A DNA stretch of 39,229 nt from Salipiger bermudensis HTCC2601 (GTDB lineage Bacteria > Pseudomonadota > Alphaproteobacteria > Rhodobacterales > Rhodobacteraceae), in the NCBI RefSeq assembly GCF_000153725.1, contig NZ_DS022276.1, positions 3,706,243 through 3,745,471 on the forward strand, read 5' to 3'. Made by a program: the position numbers and the translations under genes. This document shows positions 1 to 7,704 of this stretch, piece after piece. The notes under the pieces are model-generated. The model saw only the letters and a list, made by a program, of their open reading frames with translations, was not told the DNA's origin and did no database searches. Numbering within the stretch: the stretch's first letter is position 1; each line of letters opens with the position of its first letter.

Positions 1-384
1 GACTTCTACGCGCCGATGCTCAATCCAGCGCAGACGCGCAGCCGCCATTGCTGGCGGCAGATGATGGCGCAGGACTACATGCACCCGGTGTTCCACATCT
101 CCTACCTGCACGCACTGGGGCGCCGCACCCGGCGCAGCTATCTCTGGATCATGCTGATCCAGCTGATCGCCTTTCTGGGCAAAATCGCCGTCCACCCCAC
201 GCCGGTCTCCTCGTTTGACGAGGCGCTGCACCGGGCCGATGTCGGGGGCATCCCGGGGGAAGCGATCTTCGCCGGAGGCGCGCTCTACATGACGAGCTTT
301 TGCGCCCTGGCGATATACAGCGCGCTCGAAGACCGGCGAAGTCTTCGCAAGCACAACCTGGCATTGCCGGATGCGGTCTACTGA
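1..384 (+). CDS. DUF2270 membrane protein, 5'-truncated by window edge
   Basis: The reading frame is open from base 1, so the true start lies outside the window. The visible 127 residues match the C-terminal half of the next gene: FYAPML at the start, then a GRR-x-RR-x-Y segment, a hydrophobic helix, the block GKIAVHPTP and a last hydrophobic helix. This is the DUF2270 pattern of predicted integral inner-membrane proteins, whose function is unknown to me. It lies in tandem 40 bp before a full-length paralogue, probably in one transcript. The nucleotide sequences of the two copies have diverged clearly, so the duplication is not recent. The family call is firm; the function is not. Confidence 0.8.
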   Translation, partial: DFYAPMLNPAQTRSRHCWRQMMAQDYMHPVFHISYLHALGRRTRRSYLWIMLIQLIAFLGKIAVHPTPVSSFDEALHRADVGGIPGEAIFAGGALYMTSFCALAIYSALEDRRSLRKHNLALPDAVY

Positions 385-424
385 CCTCGGGTCCCGAGAG
401 GGGGTTTGACCAGCCGGATCACGA

Positions 425-1177
425 GTGCAAAACTCCTCCTCAGGGAGCGGCGCCCAAGCGCCGAGCGGAGCGGAGGACCAACCTATCGACAGCAAGGCCA
501 GCGGCGCGCCCACGCCGCGAAAGGATCTCGACGCCGCCGAGATGGGGGCCATCGCCCACCTCTATCGCGGTGAAGTCTATCGCAGCACCATCTGGCGCAC
601 CCGCCTCGACACGACGACGAACTGGGCGGTGGTCACCCTCGGCGTTGCCCTGTCGATCTCGTTTGCATCGCCCGAGGCCTCGCCGATCCCGCTCGTGCTG
701 GTCGGCATCCTGATCGTGTTCTTCCTGTTCCTCGAAGCGCGCCGCTACCGCTACTTCAACGTCTGGCGCGCCCGGGCGCGCTGGATGGAGACACATTTCT
801 ACGCCCCGATGCTGGCCGAGGGCGACCTTCACCTCGAGGAGGACTGGCAGCGCGTTCTGGCCAACGACTACCTGAGGCCGCGCTACCACGTCCCGCTGAT
901 GGTCGCGATGGGCCGCCGCATCCGTCGCAACTATTTCTGGATCCTGCTGATCCAGACGCTTGCCTTTGCCGGCAAGATCGCCGTGCATCCGACCCCGGCT
1001 GCCTCCGTCGACGAGGCGATCCGCCGCGCCGATATCGGCCCGCTGCCCGGTGAGCTGATCGCCGCCATGGGCGCGCTCTACGTGCTGGCGTTCGGCGCCA
1101 TCGCGCTCTGGAGCAAGCGCGACGACCTCGCGCGATCGCGTCGTCGCGGTCGGGCGAAATCCGACTCCATGGGTTAA
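425..1177 (+). CDS. DUF2270 integral membrane protein
   Basis: This encodes 250 residues from a GTG start. A charged, low-complexity N-terminus of about 40 residues leads into AHLYRGEVYRSTIWRTRLD and then hydrophobic helices near residues 58-75 and 80-100. A soluble block carrying FYAPML follows, then the GRRIRRNYFW segment, a helix ending in GKIAVHPTP, and a final helix. It is a predicted cytoplasmic-membrane protein of the DUF2270 family with no known activity. No clear Shine-Dalgarno precedes the GTG; an internal ATG at 542, just before the conserved block, is a possible alternative start. It follows a paralogue in tandem, and a terminator-like hairpin overlaps its stop codon. Confidence 0.82.
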   Translation: MQNSSSGSGAQAPSGAEDQPIDSKASGAPTPRKDLDAAEMGAIAHLYRGEVYRSTIWRTRLDTTTNWAVVTLGVALSISFASPEASPIPLVLVGILIVFFLFLEARRYRYFNVWRARARWMETHFYAPMLAEGDLHLEEDWQRVLANDYLRPRYHVPLMVAMGRRIRRNYFWILLIQTLAFAGKIAVHPTPAASVDEAIRRADIGPLPGELIAAMGALYVLAFGAIALWSKRDDLARSRRRGRAKSDSMG

Positions 1178-1183
1178 CTCTGT

Positions 1184-1208
1184 GGGTTAACCCTGCGGTT
1201 AACTTTTT
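1184..1208 (+). terminator. Intrinsic terminator-like hairpin after the DUF2270 pair
   Basis: GTTAACC (1186-1192), loop CTGC and GGTTAAC (1197-1203) form a seven-pair stem followed at once by five T residues (1204-1208). A third GGTTAAC copy at 1172-1178 can pair with the same central arm, giving a competing upstream hairpin (1171-1193). The layout fits termination of the DUF2270 transcript. Confidence 0.6.
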
Positions 1209-1314
1209 CTTCCCAGAATCGGTAAAACTGCCTAGAAGCTGCGCCAGATCAAGGTGAGTGTCACAAAATTTTTGCAATCTTGAGTCGCATCACCCCTTTC
1301 CGAGGATCTCAAAA

Positions 1315-1494
1315 ATGGAAGCTTCTACGCAGAACGACCCGCAGCCGGCCCCCCTGTTCGACTTCGTCATGGAAGCGTCGATCGGTTCAGCCATCGCAGC
1401 CTTCGTTCTGACCCAGTCGCTTCCAATCACCGTGGCGGCGCTCTGCGTCGTCTGGCTCGCGGGCATGGTGCTGGTGGATCCGTTCCACGACTGA
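1315..1494 (+). CDS. Small single-pass membrane protein (59 aa), unknown
   Basis: I place the start at the ATG preceded by CGAGGA about eight bases upstream; an in-frame GTG at 1258 has no ribosome-binding site. After a short polar N-terminus (MEASTQNDPQPAP), a hydrophobic stretch covers roughly residues 20-55 and may form one or two membrane helices, ending in DPFHD. I do not recognise the family. It sits alone between the DUF2270 terminator and guaA on the same strand, with a small GC-rich dyad (1507-1521) before guaA. The good ribosome-binding site and protein-like composition support a real gene. Confidence 0.55.
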   Translation: MEASTQNDPQPAPLFDFVMEASIGSAIAAFVLTQSLPITVAALCVVWLAGMVLVDPFHD

Positions 1495-1541
1495 GCCAGT
1501 GGCCTCTTGCGCAATGCGCAAAGCGCTTCTAAAGCGTGGCC

Positions 1542-3107
1542 ATGACCCAGCATGACCGCCTCCTCATCATCGATTTCGGCTCGCAGGTGACGCAGCTGAT
1601 CGCGCGCCGCCTGCGCGAGCTGAACGTCTATTGCGAAATCCATCCCTATCAGAACGTCTCCGACGCCTTCCTGAAGGAGTTCGCCCCGAAGGCGATCATC
1701 TTCTCCGGCGGCCCGGACAGCGTCACCCGCGAAGGCTCGCCGCGGCCGCCCAAGGCGGCCTACGAGCTCGGCGTGCCGATCCTCGGGATCTGCTACGGCC
1801 AGCAGGTGATGATGCAGGACCTCGGTGGTCGCATCGAGGCGGGGGAAAGCCACACCGCCGAGTTCGGCCGCGCCTACGTGACGCCGACCGAGCACAGCAC
1901 CGAGTTCTTCAACGGCTGGTTCCTCGACGCCACCGGGCGCGAGCAGGTCTGGATGAGCCACGGCGACCACGTGGCCGAGATCGCCCCCGGCTTTGACGTC
2001 TACGGCACCTCGCCCGGCGCGCCCTTCGCGATGATCGCCGATCTCGAGCGCCGCTTCTACGCGGTTCAGTTCCACCCCGAGGTGCATCACACCCCGAACG
2101 GCGCGACGCTCTACGAGAACTTCGTCAAGATCGCGGGCTTCACCGGCGACTGGACGATGACCGCCTACCGCGAAGAAATGATCGCCAAGATCCGCGAGCA
2201 GGTCGGCGACAAGCAGGTGATCTGCGCGCTGTCTGGCGGCGTCGACAGCTCGGTCACCGGCATCCTGCTGCACGAGGCCATCGGCGACCAGCTGACCTGC
2301 GTCTTCGTCGATCACGGTCTGCTGCGCCTCAACGAGGCCGAGCAGGTGGTGTCGATGTTCCGCGACAACTACAACCTCAACCTCATCCATGCCGATGAGT
2401 CCGAGCTCTTCCTTGGCGCGCTCGAGGGCGTCTCGGACCCCGAGACCAAGCGCAAAACCATCGGCAAGCTGTTCATCGACGTGTTCCAGAAATACGCCGA
2501 CCAGATCGAGGGCGCCGAGTTCCTCGCGCAGGGCACCCTCTATCCCGACGTGATCGAGAGCGTTTCGTTCTCCGGCGGCCCCTCGGTCACCATCAAGTCG
2601 CACCACAACGTGGGCGGCCTGCCCGAGAAGATGGGCCTCAAGCTGGTCGAACCCCTGCGCGAGCTGTTCAAGGACGAGGTGCGCGCACTGGGGCATGAGC
2701 TGGGCCTGCCCGCAAGCTTCATCGGCCGCCACCCGTTCCCCGGGCCGGGCCTCGCGATCCGCTGCCCCGGCGAGATCACCCGCGACAAGCTCGAGATCCT
2801 GCGCAAGGCGGACGCGGTCTATATCGACCAGATCCGCAAGCACGGGCTTTATGACGAGATCTGGCAGGCCTTCGCAGCCATCCTGCCGATGCGCACCGTG
2901 GGCGTGATGGGCGACGGGCGCACCTATGACTACGCTCTGGCGCTGCGCGCGGTGACCAGCGTCGACGGCATGACGGCGGATTACTACCCGTTCACCCACG
3001 AATTCCTCGGCGAGACCTCGACCCGGATCATCAACGAGGTGAAGGGCATCAACCGGGTGTTCTACGACTGCACCTCGAAGCCGCCGGGCACCATCGAACT
3101 CGAGTGA
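1542..3107 (+). CDS. guaA: GMP synthase (glutamine-hydrolysing)
   Basis: GuaA converts XMP, glutamine and ATP to GMP in the last step of guanine nucleotide synthesis. The 521-residue protein has the full two-part layout. An N-terminal class I glutamine amidotransferase domain carries the nucleophile Cys84 in GICYGQ and the His/Glu pair in FHPEVHH near residue 180. The ATP-pyrophosphatase domain carries the PP-loop SGGVDSS near residue 230, followed by the C-terminal dimerisation domain ending in [10 protein letters not shown] chose the ATG at 1542 because [16 protein letters not shown] is the usual family start; a GTG two codons upstream (1536) is also possible. A strong hairpin follows the gene. 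There is no purine riboswitch upstream. Confidence 0.97.
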   Translation: MTQHDRLLIIDFGSQVTQLIARRLRELNVYCEIHPYQNVSDAFLKEFAPKAIIFSGGPDSVTREGSPRPPKAAYELGVPILGICYGQQVMMQDLGGRIEAGESHTAEFGRAYVTPTEHSTEFFNGWFLDATGREQVWMSHGDHVAEIAPGFDVYGTSPGAPFAMIADLERRFYAVQFHPEVHHTPNGATLYENFVKIAGFTGDWTMTAYREEMIAKIREQVGDKQVICALSGGVDSSVTGILLHEAIGDQLTCVFVDHGLLRLNEAEQVVSMFRDNYNLNLIHADESELFLGALEGVSDPETKRKTIGKLFIDVFQKYADQIEGAEFLAQGTLYPDVIESVSFSGGPSVTIKSHHNVGGLPEKMGLKLVEPLRELFKDEVRALGHELGLPASFIGRHPFPGPGLAIRCPGEITRDKLEILRKADAVYIDQIRKHGLYDEIWQAFAAILPMRTVGVMGDGRTYDYALALRAVTSVDGMTADYYPFTHEFLGETSTRIINEVKGINRVFYDCTSKPPGTIELE

Positions 3108-3149
3108 TCGCACGCCGCGCGTGACCGATTGCACACGAACGATAATCGC

Positions 3150-3177
3150 AAGCCCCGCATTGTCCGATGCGGGGCTT
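3150..3177 (+). terminator. Terminator hairpin after guaA
   Basis: A perfect 11-bp inverted repeat (AAGCCCCGCAT / ATGCGGGGCTT) with a six-base loop starts about 40 bp after the guaA stop. Only a weak T-rich tail (GTGTCTTTC) follows. Confidence 0.75.
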
Positions 3178-3254
3178 GTGTCTTTCCGGGGCGCGGGCCA
3201 ATGTCGCGCCGCCCGCGGGCGGTCGAAAAGGCCGGCCCCGGCCGAGGAGACCCC

Positions 3255-3527
3255 ATGCCCGAGATCCGCCTGACCGGCACCATGACCTGCCCGCCGGAGC
3301 GCGCCCGCGACATTCGCGCCGCGCTGCCCGAGCACATCCGCCTGACCCGCGCCGAGCCCGGTTGCCTCGCCTTCGAGGTCACCGAGACCGCTTCGGGCGT
3401 GTTCTCGGTCGCAGAGCGCTTCATCGACCGGACCGCCTTCGAGGCGCATCAGCTCCGCACGCGGGCGAGCGAGTGGGCCCGCGTCACTGAGGGCTGCCCG
3501 CGCGACTACGAGGTGACCGAGGCATGA
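3255..3527 (+). CDS. ABM-domain protein (putative quinol monooxygenase / YgiN-like)
   Basis: This is a 90-residue protein of the antibiotic-biosynthesis-monooxygenase (dimeric alpha/beta-barrel) fold. It begins with a beta strand (EIRLTGTMTC). It contains the typical LTRAEPGCLAFEVTE and VAERFIDRTAFEAHQ segments seen in small YgiN-like proteins, which act as cofactor-free oxygenases or as stress proteins. The start follows GAGGAGA at 3244-3250; longer in-frame starts upstream would run into the guaA terminator region. Its stop overlaps the next start as ATGA, so it is translationally coupled to the EamA transporter. Substrate unknown. Confidence 0.8.
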   Translation: MPEIRLTGTMTCPPERARDIRAALPEHIRLTRAEPGCLAFEVTETASGVFSVAERFIDRTAFEAHQLRTRASEWARVTEGCPRDYEVTEA

Positions 3528-4378
3528 GCCAGACCCTGCAGGCCGTTCTGTGGATGACCGGTGCGGTCGTCTCCTTCACCTCGATGGCGGTGGCGGGTCG
3601 TGCCGTCAGCCTCGATCTCGACACGTTCGAGATCATGCTCTACCGCTCGATCATCGGCGCCATCATCGTCACCTCGGTGCTCATGGCCACGGGCAAGCTC
3701 TCGCAGATCAACCGCGACCGTTTCGGCCTGCACGTGGCGCGCAACATCAGCCACTTCGCCGGCCAGAACTGCTGGTTCTTCGCCGTGGCCACGATCCCGC
3801 TGGCACAGGTTTTCGCGCTCGAGTTCACCTCGCCGCTCTGGGTCATCCTGCTGTCGCCACTGGTCTTGGGCGAGCGCATCACGCCAAGCCGCGCCATCGC
3901 CGCAGGCATTGGCTTTGTCGGCATCCTTGTGGTCGCACGGCCGACGCCCGAGACCCTCAGCCCCGGTCTAATCGCGGCGCTGCTGGCCGGCGTCGGCTTT
4001 GCCGGCTCGGCGGTGTTCACCCGCAGACTGACCCGCACTGCGTCGACCGCCTGCATCCTGTTCTGGCTGACCGTCATGCAGGCCGTCTTCGGGCTCGTCT
4101 GCGCCGGCATCGACGGCGACATCGCCCTGCCCGCCGCCTCGACCTGGCCCTGGGTGGTGCTGATCGCCATCGCCGGGCTCGTGGCGCATTTCTGTCTCAC
4201 AACGGCACTGGGCCTCGCTCCGGCCCCGGTGGTCATGCCGATCGATTTCGCCCGCCTGCCGCTGGTCGCCGTGGTGGGGATGCTGGTCTATGCCGAAGCG
4301 CTGGATCCCTTCGTCTTCCTTGGCGCCGCGATCATCTTTGGCGCCAACTATTTCAATATCTTGCGTGAAACCCGTTAG
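3524..4378 (+). CDS. DMT superfamily transporter (EamA family)
   Basis: A 284-residue, strongly hydrophobic protein with about ten membrane helices arranged as two EamA repeats. The first repeat includes the helix with LAQVFALEFTSPLWVILLSPLVLGERIT, a hallmark of the drug/metabolite exporters of this superfamily. The second ends in PVVMPIDFARLPLVAVVGMLVYAEALDPFVFLGAAIIFGANYFN. It is an inner-membrane transporter, usually exporting amino acids or other small metabolites; the substrate cannot be read from sequence. The ATG overlaps the preceding ABM gene by four bases, so the two are coupled. No clear terminator follows. Confidence 0.9.
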   Translation: MSQTLQAVLWMTGAVVSFTSMAVAGRAVSLDLDTFEIMLYRSIIGAIIVTSVLMATGKLSQINRDRFGLHVARNISHFAGQNCWFFAVATIPLAQVFALEFTSPLWVILLSPLVLGERITPSRAIAAGIGFVGILVVARPTPETLSPGLIAALLAGVGFAGSAVFTRRLTRTASTACILFWLTVMQAVFGLVCAGIDGDIALPAASTWPWVVLIAIAGLVAHFCLTTALGLAPAPVVMPIDFARLPLVAVVGMLVYAEALDPFVFLGAAIIFGANYFNILRETR

Positions 4379-4392
4379 ACCGCCCGCCCCCT

Positions 4393-4430
4393 CGTCAAAG
4401 TGACGTTACGGCGCGGCGCGTCAACTTACG
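4393..4430. promoter_or_regulatory. Candidate MerR/LiuR-type operator upstream of fadL
   Basis: Two elements lie here: a CGTCA-AAG-TGACG dyad (4393-4405) running into GTGACGTTACG (4400-4410), and GCGTCAACTTACG (4418-4430). They resemble the GTTACGTCAAC elements in front of the MerR2/acyl-CoA dehydrogenase genes at 36.5 kb. ACGTCAACTT there and GCGTCAACTT here differ by one base. A further small dyad, GGGTCA-N5-TGACCC, is at 4433-4449. Function is inferred only from this resemblance. Confidence 0.4.
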
Positions 4431-4508
4431 CTGGGTCATTGATTGACCCTTCAACCACCTCGTCGTTAGCGTCGAAGGTGGAGGAGATACCTTAGGGAGA
4501 GGGAACTC

Positions 4509-5663
4509 ATGAAATTTTTGCTGACCGGCGCTTCGGCGCTGGCCCTGTCTGCGACCGCGCTTCACGCGGGCGGCATTGAGCGGACACAACAATCGGCGAT
4601 GATCCTGTACGAGACCGGCAATGTGCTGGAATTCTCGCTGGGCTACGCCAACCCGTCGCTTTCGGGCAAGAACATCTCGCCGCCGTTCCCGGCGCAGGAC
4701 ATTGACGACGTGGGCGATGGCTTCTGGCTGCCGTCCTTCAGCATCAAGTACGATGTCAACGACCGGCTGGCCCTTGCGCTGATCTACGATCGCCCCTTCG
4801 GCGCCGACATTGCCTATGAGAGCGGCAACATCCCCCTCGGGGGCACCACCGCAGAGGCGAACACCAACACCCTGACCGCGCTTGCCAAATACCAGTTCAA
4901 CCAGAATTGGAGCGCGTTCGGCGGCCTGCGGTTCCAGCAGGCACAGGGCGACATCCACCTTCAGGGGGCCGCCTACGGCGCGGTGAGTGGCTACGAGGTC
5001 AATCTCGACAAGACCAATGGCATCGGCTACGTGCTCGGCGCCGCTTACGAGGTGCCCGAGATCGCGCTGCGCGTGGCGCTGACCTACAACTCGTCGATCA
5101 CCCACGACATGGACACCACCGAGTCCGGGCCGCTGGTCGATCCCGACGGCCCCGGCCCGATCCCGGCCCTGCCGCTGCTCAACGCCAGCGGCGAAACCGA
5201 GGTGAAGACCCCGGAAAGCTGGAACCTCGAGTTCCAGACCGGCATCGCCAAGGACACGCTGCTCTTCGGCGGCGTCCGCTACGTGAAGCACTCTCAATTC
5301 CGCGTCGATCCCGACAGCTTCGAAACCGTGGTCGGCAACGGCCTGATCGATCTCGAGGACAGCACCGCGTACACGCTGGGCGTCGGCCGCCGCTTCAACG
5401 AGAAGTTCTCGGCGGCGATCAGCGCCACGTACGAAGCCTCCGGCGACGAGCTTGTCTCGCCGCTCGCGCCCAAGACCGGCTACACCCAGCTTCGGCTCGC
5501 GGGCTCCTACAACGTGACCGAGGACGTCACTGTCTCTGGCGGTGTCAGCTATTTCTGGCTTGGCGACGCGAAGCCCGAGACCGGCACGCCCGACGTCGCC
5601 CGTGCCGACTTCGAGGACAACTCCGCCTGGGGCGTCGGTCTCAAGGTCGCCTACCGCTTCTGA
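4509..5663 (+). CDS. FadL/OmpP1/TodX-type outer-membrane transport protein
   Basis: A 384-residue secreted beta-barrel. The signal peptide (MKFLLTGASALALSATALHA) is followed by GGIERTQQSAMILYETGN, typical of the N-terminal plug of OmpP1/FadL/TodX proteins. Alternating hydrophobic strands follow, and the last strand ends in an aromatic residue (GVGLKVAYRF), the usual outer-membrane assembly signal. The family takes up long-chain fatty acids or other hydrophobic compounds. It stands alone behind its own promoter region, with a strong AGGGAGAGGG ribosome-binding site. The upstream dyads resemble those at the acyl-CoA dehydrogenase cluster near 36.5 kb, which would fit a lipid-uptake role. The exact ligand is unknown. 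Confidence 0.88.
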   Translation: MKFLLTGASALALSATALHAGGIERTQQSAMILYETGNVLEFSLGYANPSLSGKNISPPFPAQDIDDVGDGFWLPSFSIKYDVNDRLALALIYDRPFGADIAYESGNIPLGGTTAEANTNTLTALAKYQFNQNWSAFGGLRFQQAQGDIHLQGAAYGAVSGYEVNLDKTNGIGYVLGAAYEVPEIALRVALTYNSSITHDMDTTESGPLVDPDGPGPIPALPLLNASGETEVKTPESWNLEFQTGIAKDTLLFGGVRYVKHSQFRVDPDSFETVVGNGLIDLEDSTAYTLGVGRRFNEKFSAAISATYEASGDELVSPLAPKTGYTQLRLAGSYNVTEDVTVSGGVSYFWLGDAKPETGTPDVARADFEDNSAWGVGLKVAYRF

Positions 5664-5691
5664 CGGCACCACAATCAAGCAGCAAGATGGC

Positions 5692-5721
5692 CCGCCCGGG
5701 CGCCGAAAGGCGCTCGGGCGG
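5692..5721 (+). terminator. GC-rich terminator hairpin after fadL
   Basis: CCGCCCGGGCGCC / GGCGCTCGGGCGG pair as a 13-bp stem with one G-U pair around a GAAA tetraloop, 28 bp past the fadL stop. The tail (TCTGCATTC) is only weakly T-rich. Confidence 0.65.
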
Positions 5722-5810
5722 TCTGCATTCAGTCCCATGGAACAGCGGCATTTGACGCCATGCGCGGGCCTCAGTACCTGTGGTCCGAACGACTCGAAGG
5801 ATGCCCGCCC

Positions 5811-6668
5811 ATGTACTACCCGACCGCGAACGACTGGCGCGCCGCGCCGCACAAGCGCGTGGTGCTGTTCGCCATGTCGGGGCTTGGCAAGACCCATGTC
5901 TCGTCGATGCTGCGCCAGACCGGGCACTGGTTCCACTACTCGATCGATTACCGCATCGGCACCCGCTACATGGGCGAATACATCGCCGACAACGCCAAGC
6001 GCGAGGCGATGAAGGTGCCATTCCTGCGCGAACTGTTGATGTCGGATTCGATCTACATCGGGTCGAACATCACCTTCGACAACCTGACTCCGGTCTCGAC
6101 CTATCTCGGCAAGCCAGGCGACACCGCCAAGGGTGGCCTGCCGATGGAGGCATACCAACTTCGGCAGGACCAGTTCCGCCGGGCCGAGGAGCAGGCGCTG
6201 CTCGACACGGGCTACTTCATCGACCGCGCCGAAGAGCTCTACGGCTACCCGCATTTCGTTTGCGATACCGGCGGCTCGATCTGCGAATGGGTGGATGCCG
6301 AAGACCCCAGGGATCCGATCCTGTCGGAGCTCTCGAGCCACGCGCTGATGGTCTGGATCCGCGGCACCGAGGCCCATACCGAGGAACTCATCCAACGCTT
6401 CGACCGCGCGCCGAAGCCGATGGCCTACCAGTCCGAATTCCTCGCCGCCGCCTGGCGCGCCTATCTCGACGAGACCGGGCTTTCCGAAACCTCCGTCGAT
6501 CCCGACGCCTTCATCCGCTGGACCTACGCCCGCGCGCTCGCCCACCGCCAGCCGCGCTACGAGGCGATGGCGAAGAACTGGGGCGTCACCGTCGAGGCCG
6601 CCGACATGGCCACGGTCCGCGACGAGGCGGATTTCGCGCAGGTCATCGCCGCCGCCCTCCCCGGCTGA
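5811..6668 (+). CDS. P-loop NTPase of unknown function
   Basis: A 285-residue soluble protein. A Walker A motif (AMSGLGKT) lies about 20 residues from the start, in a context like nucleoside or shikimate-type kinases (VVLFAMSGLGKTHVSSMLRQTGHWFHYSIDYRIGT written as separate motifs: VVLFAMSGLGKT, then HYSIDYRIGTRYMGEY). Later conserved-looking blocks are DTGGSICEW and the C-terminal FIRWTYARALAHRQPRYEAMA. I chose the ATG at 5811 because of GAAGGA upstream and because the extension from 5760 is poor. I do not recognise the family beyond ATP binding; phosphotransfer to a small molecule is only a guess. It precedes metA by 81 bp on the same strand and may be cotranscribed. Confidence 0.75.
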   Translation: MYYPTANDWRAAPHKRVVLFAMSGLGKTHVSSMLRQTGHWFHYSIDYRIGTRYMGEYIADNAKREAMKVPFLRELLMSDSIYIGSNITFDNLTPVSTYLGKPGDTAKGGLPMEAYQLRQDQFRRAEEQALLDTGYFIDRAEELYGYPHFVCDTGGSICEWVDAEDPRDPILSELSSHALMVWIRGTEAHTEELIQRFDRAPKPMAYQSEFLAAAWRAYLDETGLSETSVDPDAFIRWTYARALAHRQPRYEAMAKNWGVTVEAADMATVRDEADFAQVIAAALPG

Positions 6669-6749
6669 GCCCCGCCCGCCCCTTCAAAGCGGTGCTTGGA
6701 AAACCCGGCGCGCCGCCCTACCTGTCCCATCCGAGAAGAAGTGATCCCG

Positions 6750-7703
6750 ATGCCCATCAAACTGCCCTCCGACCTGCCCGCCTATGACGTCCTCACCAAC
6801 GAGGGCGTCATGGTCATGGACGAGGACAGCGCCGGGCGTCAGGACATCCGACCGCTGCGCATCGCGCTGCTCAACCTGATGCCGAAGAAGATCCAGACCG
6901 AGAACCAGTTCGCCCGCCTGATCGGCGCGACGCCGCTGCAGATCGAGTTCTCGCTGATCCGGATGTCCGAGCACCAGACCAAGAACACCGCCGCCGATCA
7001 CATGGAGAACTTCTACCGCCCCTTCGCCGAGGTCGAGGCGACGGGCGAGAAGTTCGATGGTCTGGTGATCACCGGCGCACCGATCGAGCATCTGCCGTTC
7101 GCGGAAGTCACCTACTGGGACGAACTGACCCGCGTGTTCGACTGGACCCAGACCCATGTGCATTCCACGTTCGGCGTGTGCTGGGGCGGCATGGCGATGA
7201 TCAACTATTTCCACGGCGTGCCCAAGCACATCCTCGATGCCAAGGCCTTTGGCTGCGTGCGGCACCAGAACCTCGCGCCCGCGTCGCCCTATCTGCGCGG
7301 CTTCTCGGACGACATGGTGATGCCGGTGTCACGCTGGACCGAGATGCGCCGCGACGAGGTCGAGGCGGCGGGGCTGCGCGTGCTGATCGACAGCCCCGAG
7401 ACCGGCCCGGCGCTGGTCGAGGATCCGGGCCACCGGGCGCTCTATATCTTCAACCATCTCGAATATGACAGCGGCACGCTGAAGGAAGAGTACGACCGCG
7501 ACGTCGAGGCCGGAAAGCCGATCAACGTGCCCGCCAACTACTATCCCGACGACGATCCGACAAAGACGCCCCAGAACCGCTGGCGCAGCCACGCCCACCT
7601 GCTCTACGGCAACTGGATCAACGAGATCTATCAGACCACCGCATTCGACATGCGCCGCATCGGGCTGGAAAGCACCGACTGGCGCGGACGTAAAGGACCC
7701 TGA
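6750..7703 (+). CDS. metA: MetA-family homoserine O-acyltransferase (probably acetyl-CoA type)
   Basis: A 317-residue MetA-family protein that activates homoserine in methionine synthesis. The catalytic cysteine is Cys144 in FGVCWGG, and the His236/Glu238 pair lies in FNHLEY, matching Cys142, His235 and Glu237 of E. coli MetA. The residue that sets acyl-donor choice, position 111 in E. coli numbering, is Glu113 here (GAPIEHLPF). From published MetA structures, Glu at this site favours acetyl-CoA and Gly succinyl-CoA, so O-acetylhomoserine is the likely product despite the usual succinyltransferase name. The start has a purine-rich GAAGAAG upstream. I see no SAM-II-like riboswitch in the 81-bp leader. 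The lipoprotein hydrolase gene follows after one base. Confidence 0.95.
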   Translation: MPIKLPSDLPAYDVLTNEGVMVMDEDSAGRQDIRPLRIALLNLMPKKIQTENQFARLIGATPLQIEFSLIRMSEHQTKNTAADHMENFYRPFAEVEATGEKFDGLVITGAPIEHLPFAEVTYWDELTRVFDWTQTHVHSTFGVCWGGMAMINYFHGVPKHILDAKAFGCVRHQNLAPASPYLRGFSDDMVMPVSRWTEMRRDEVEAAGLRVLIDSPETGPALVEDPGHRALYIFNHLEYDSGTLKEEYDRDVEAGKPINVPANYYPDDDPTKTPQNRWRSHAHLLYGNWINEIYQTTAFDMRRIGLESTDWRGRKGP

Positions 7704-7704
7704 G

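Noticed and set aside
1171-1203. CtrA binding site suggested by repeated TTAAC
   Set aside because: The CtrA consensus needs TTAA-N7-TTAA; the spacers here are nine and eight bases, and the repeats are better explained as hairpin arms of a terminator.
1495-1541. Purine riboswitch before guaA
   Set aside because: The 47-bp gap is too short and holds only a small TTGCGC/GCGCAA dyad.
4395-6545. 716-codon minus-strand frame across fadL and the P-loop gene
   Set aside because: It spans two convincing plus-strand genes and a terminator and has no recognisable domain.
6669-6749. SAM-II or SAM/SAH riboswitch before metA
   Set aside because: I could not find the conserved core or pseudoknot elements in the 81-bp leader.
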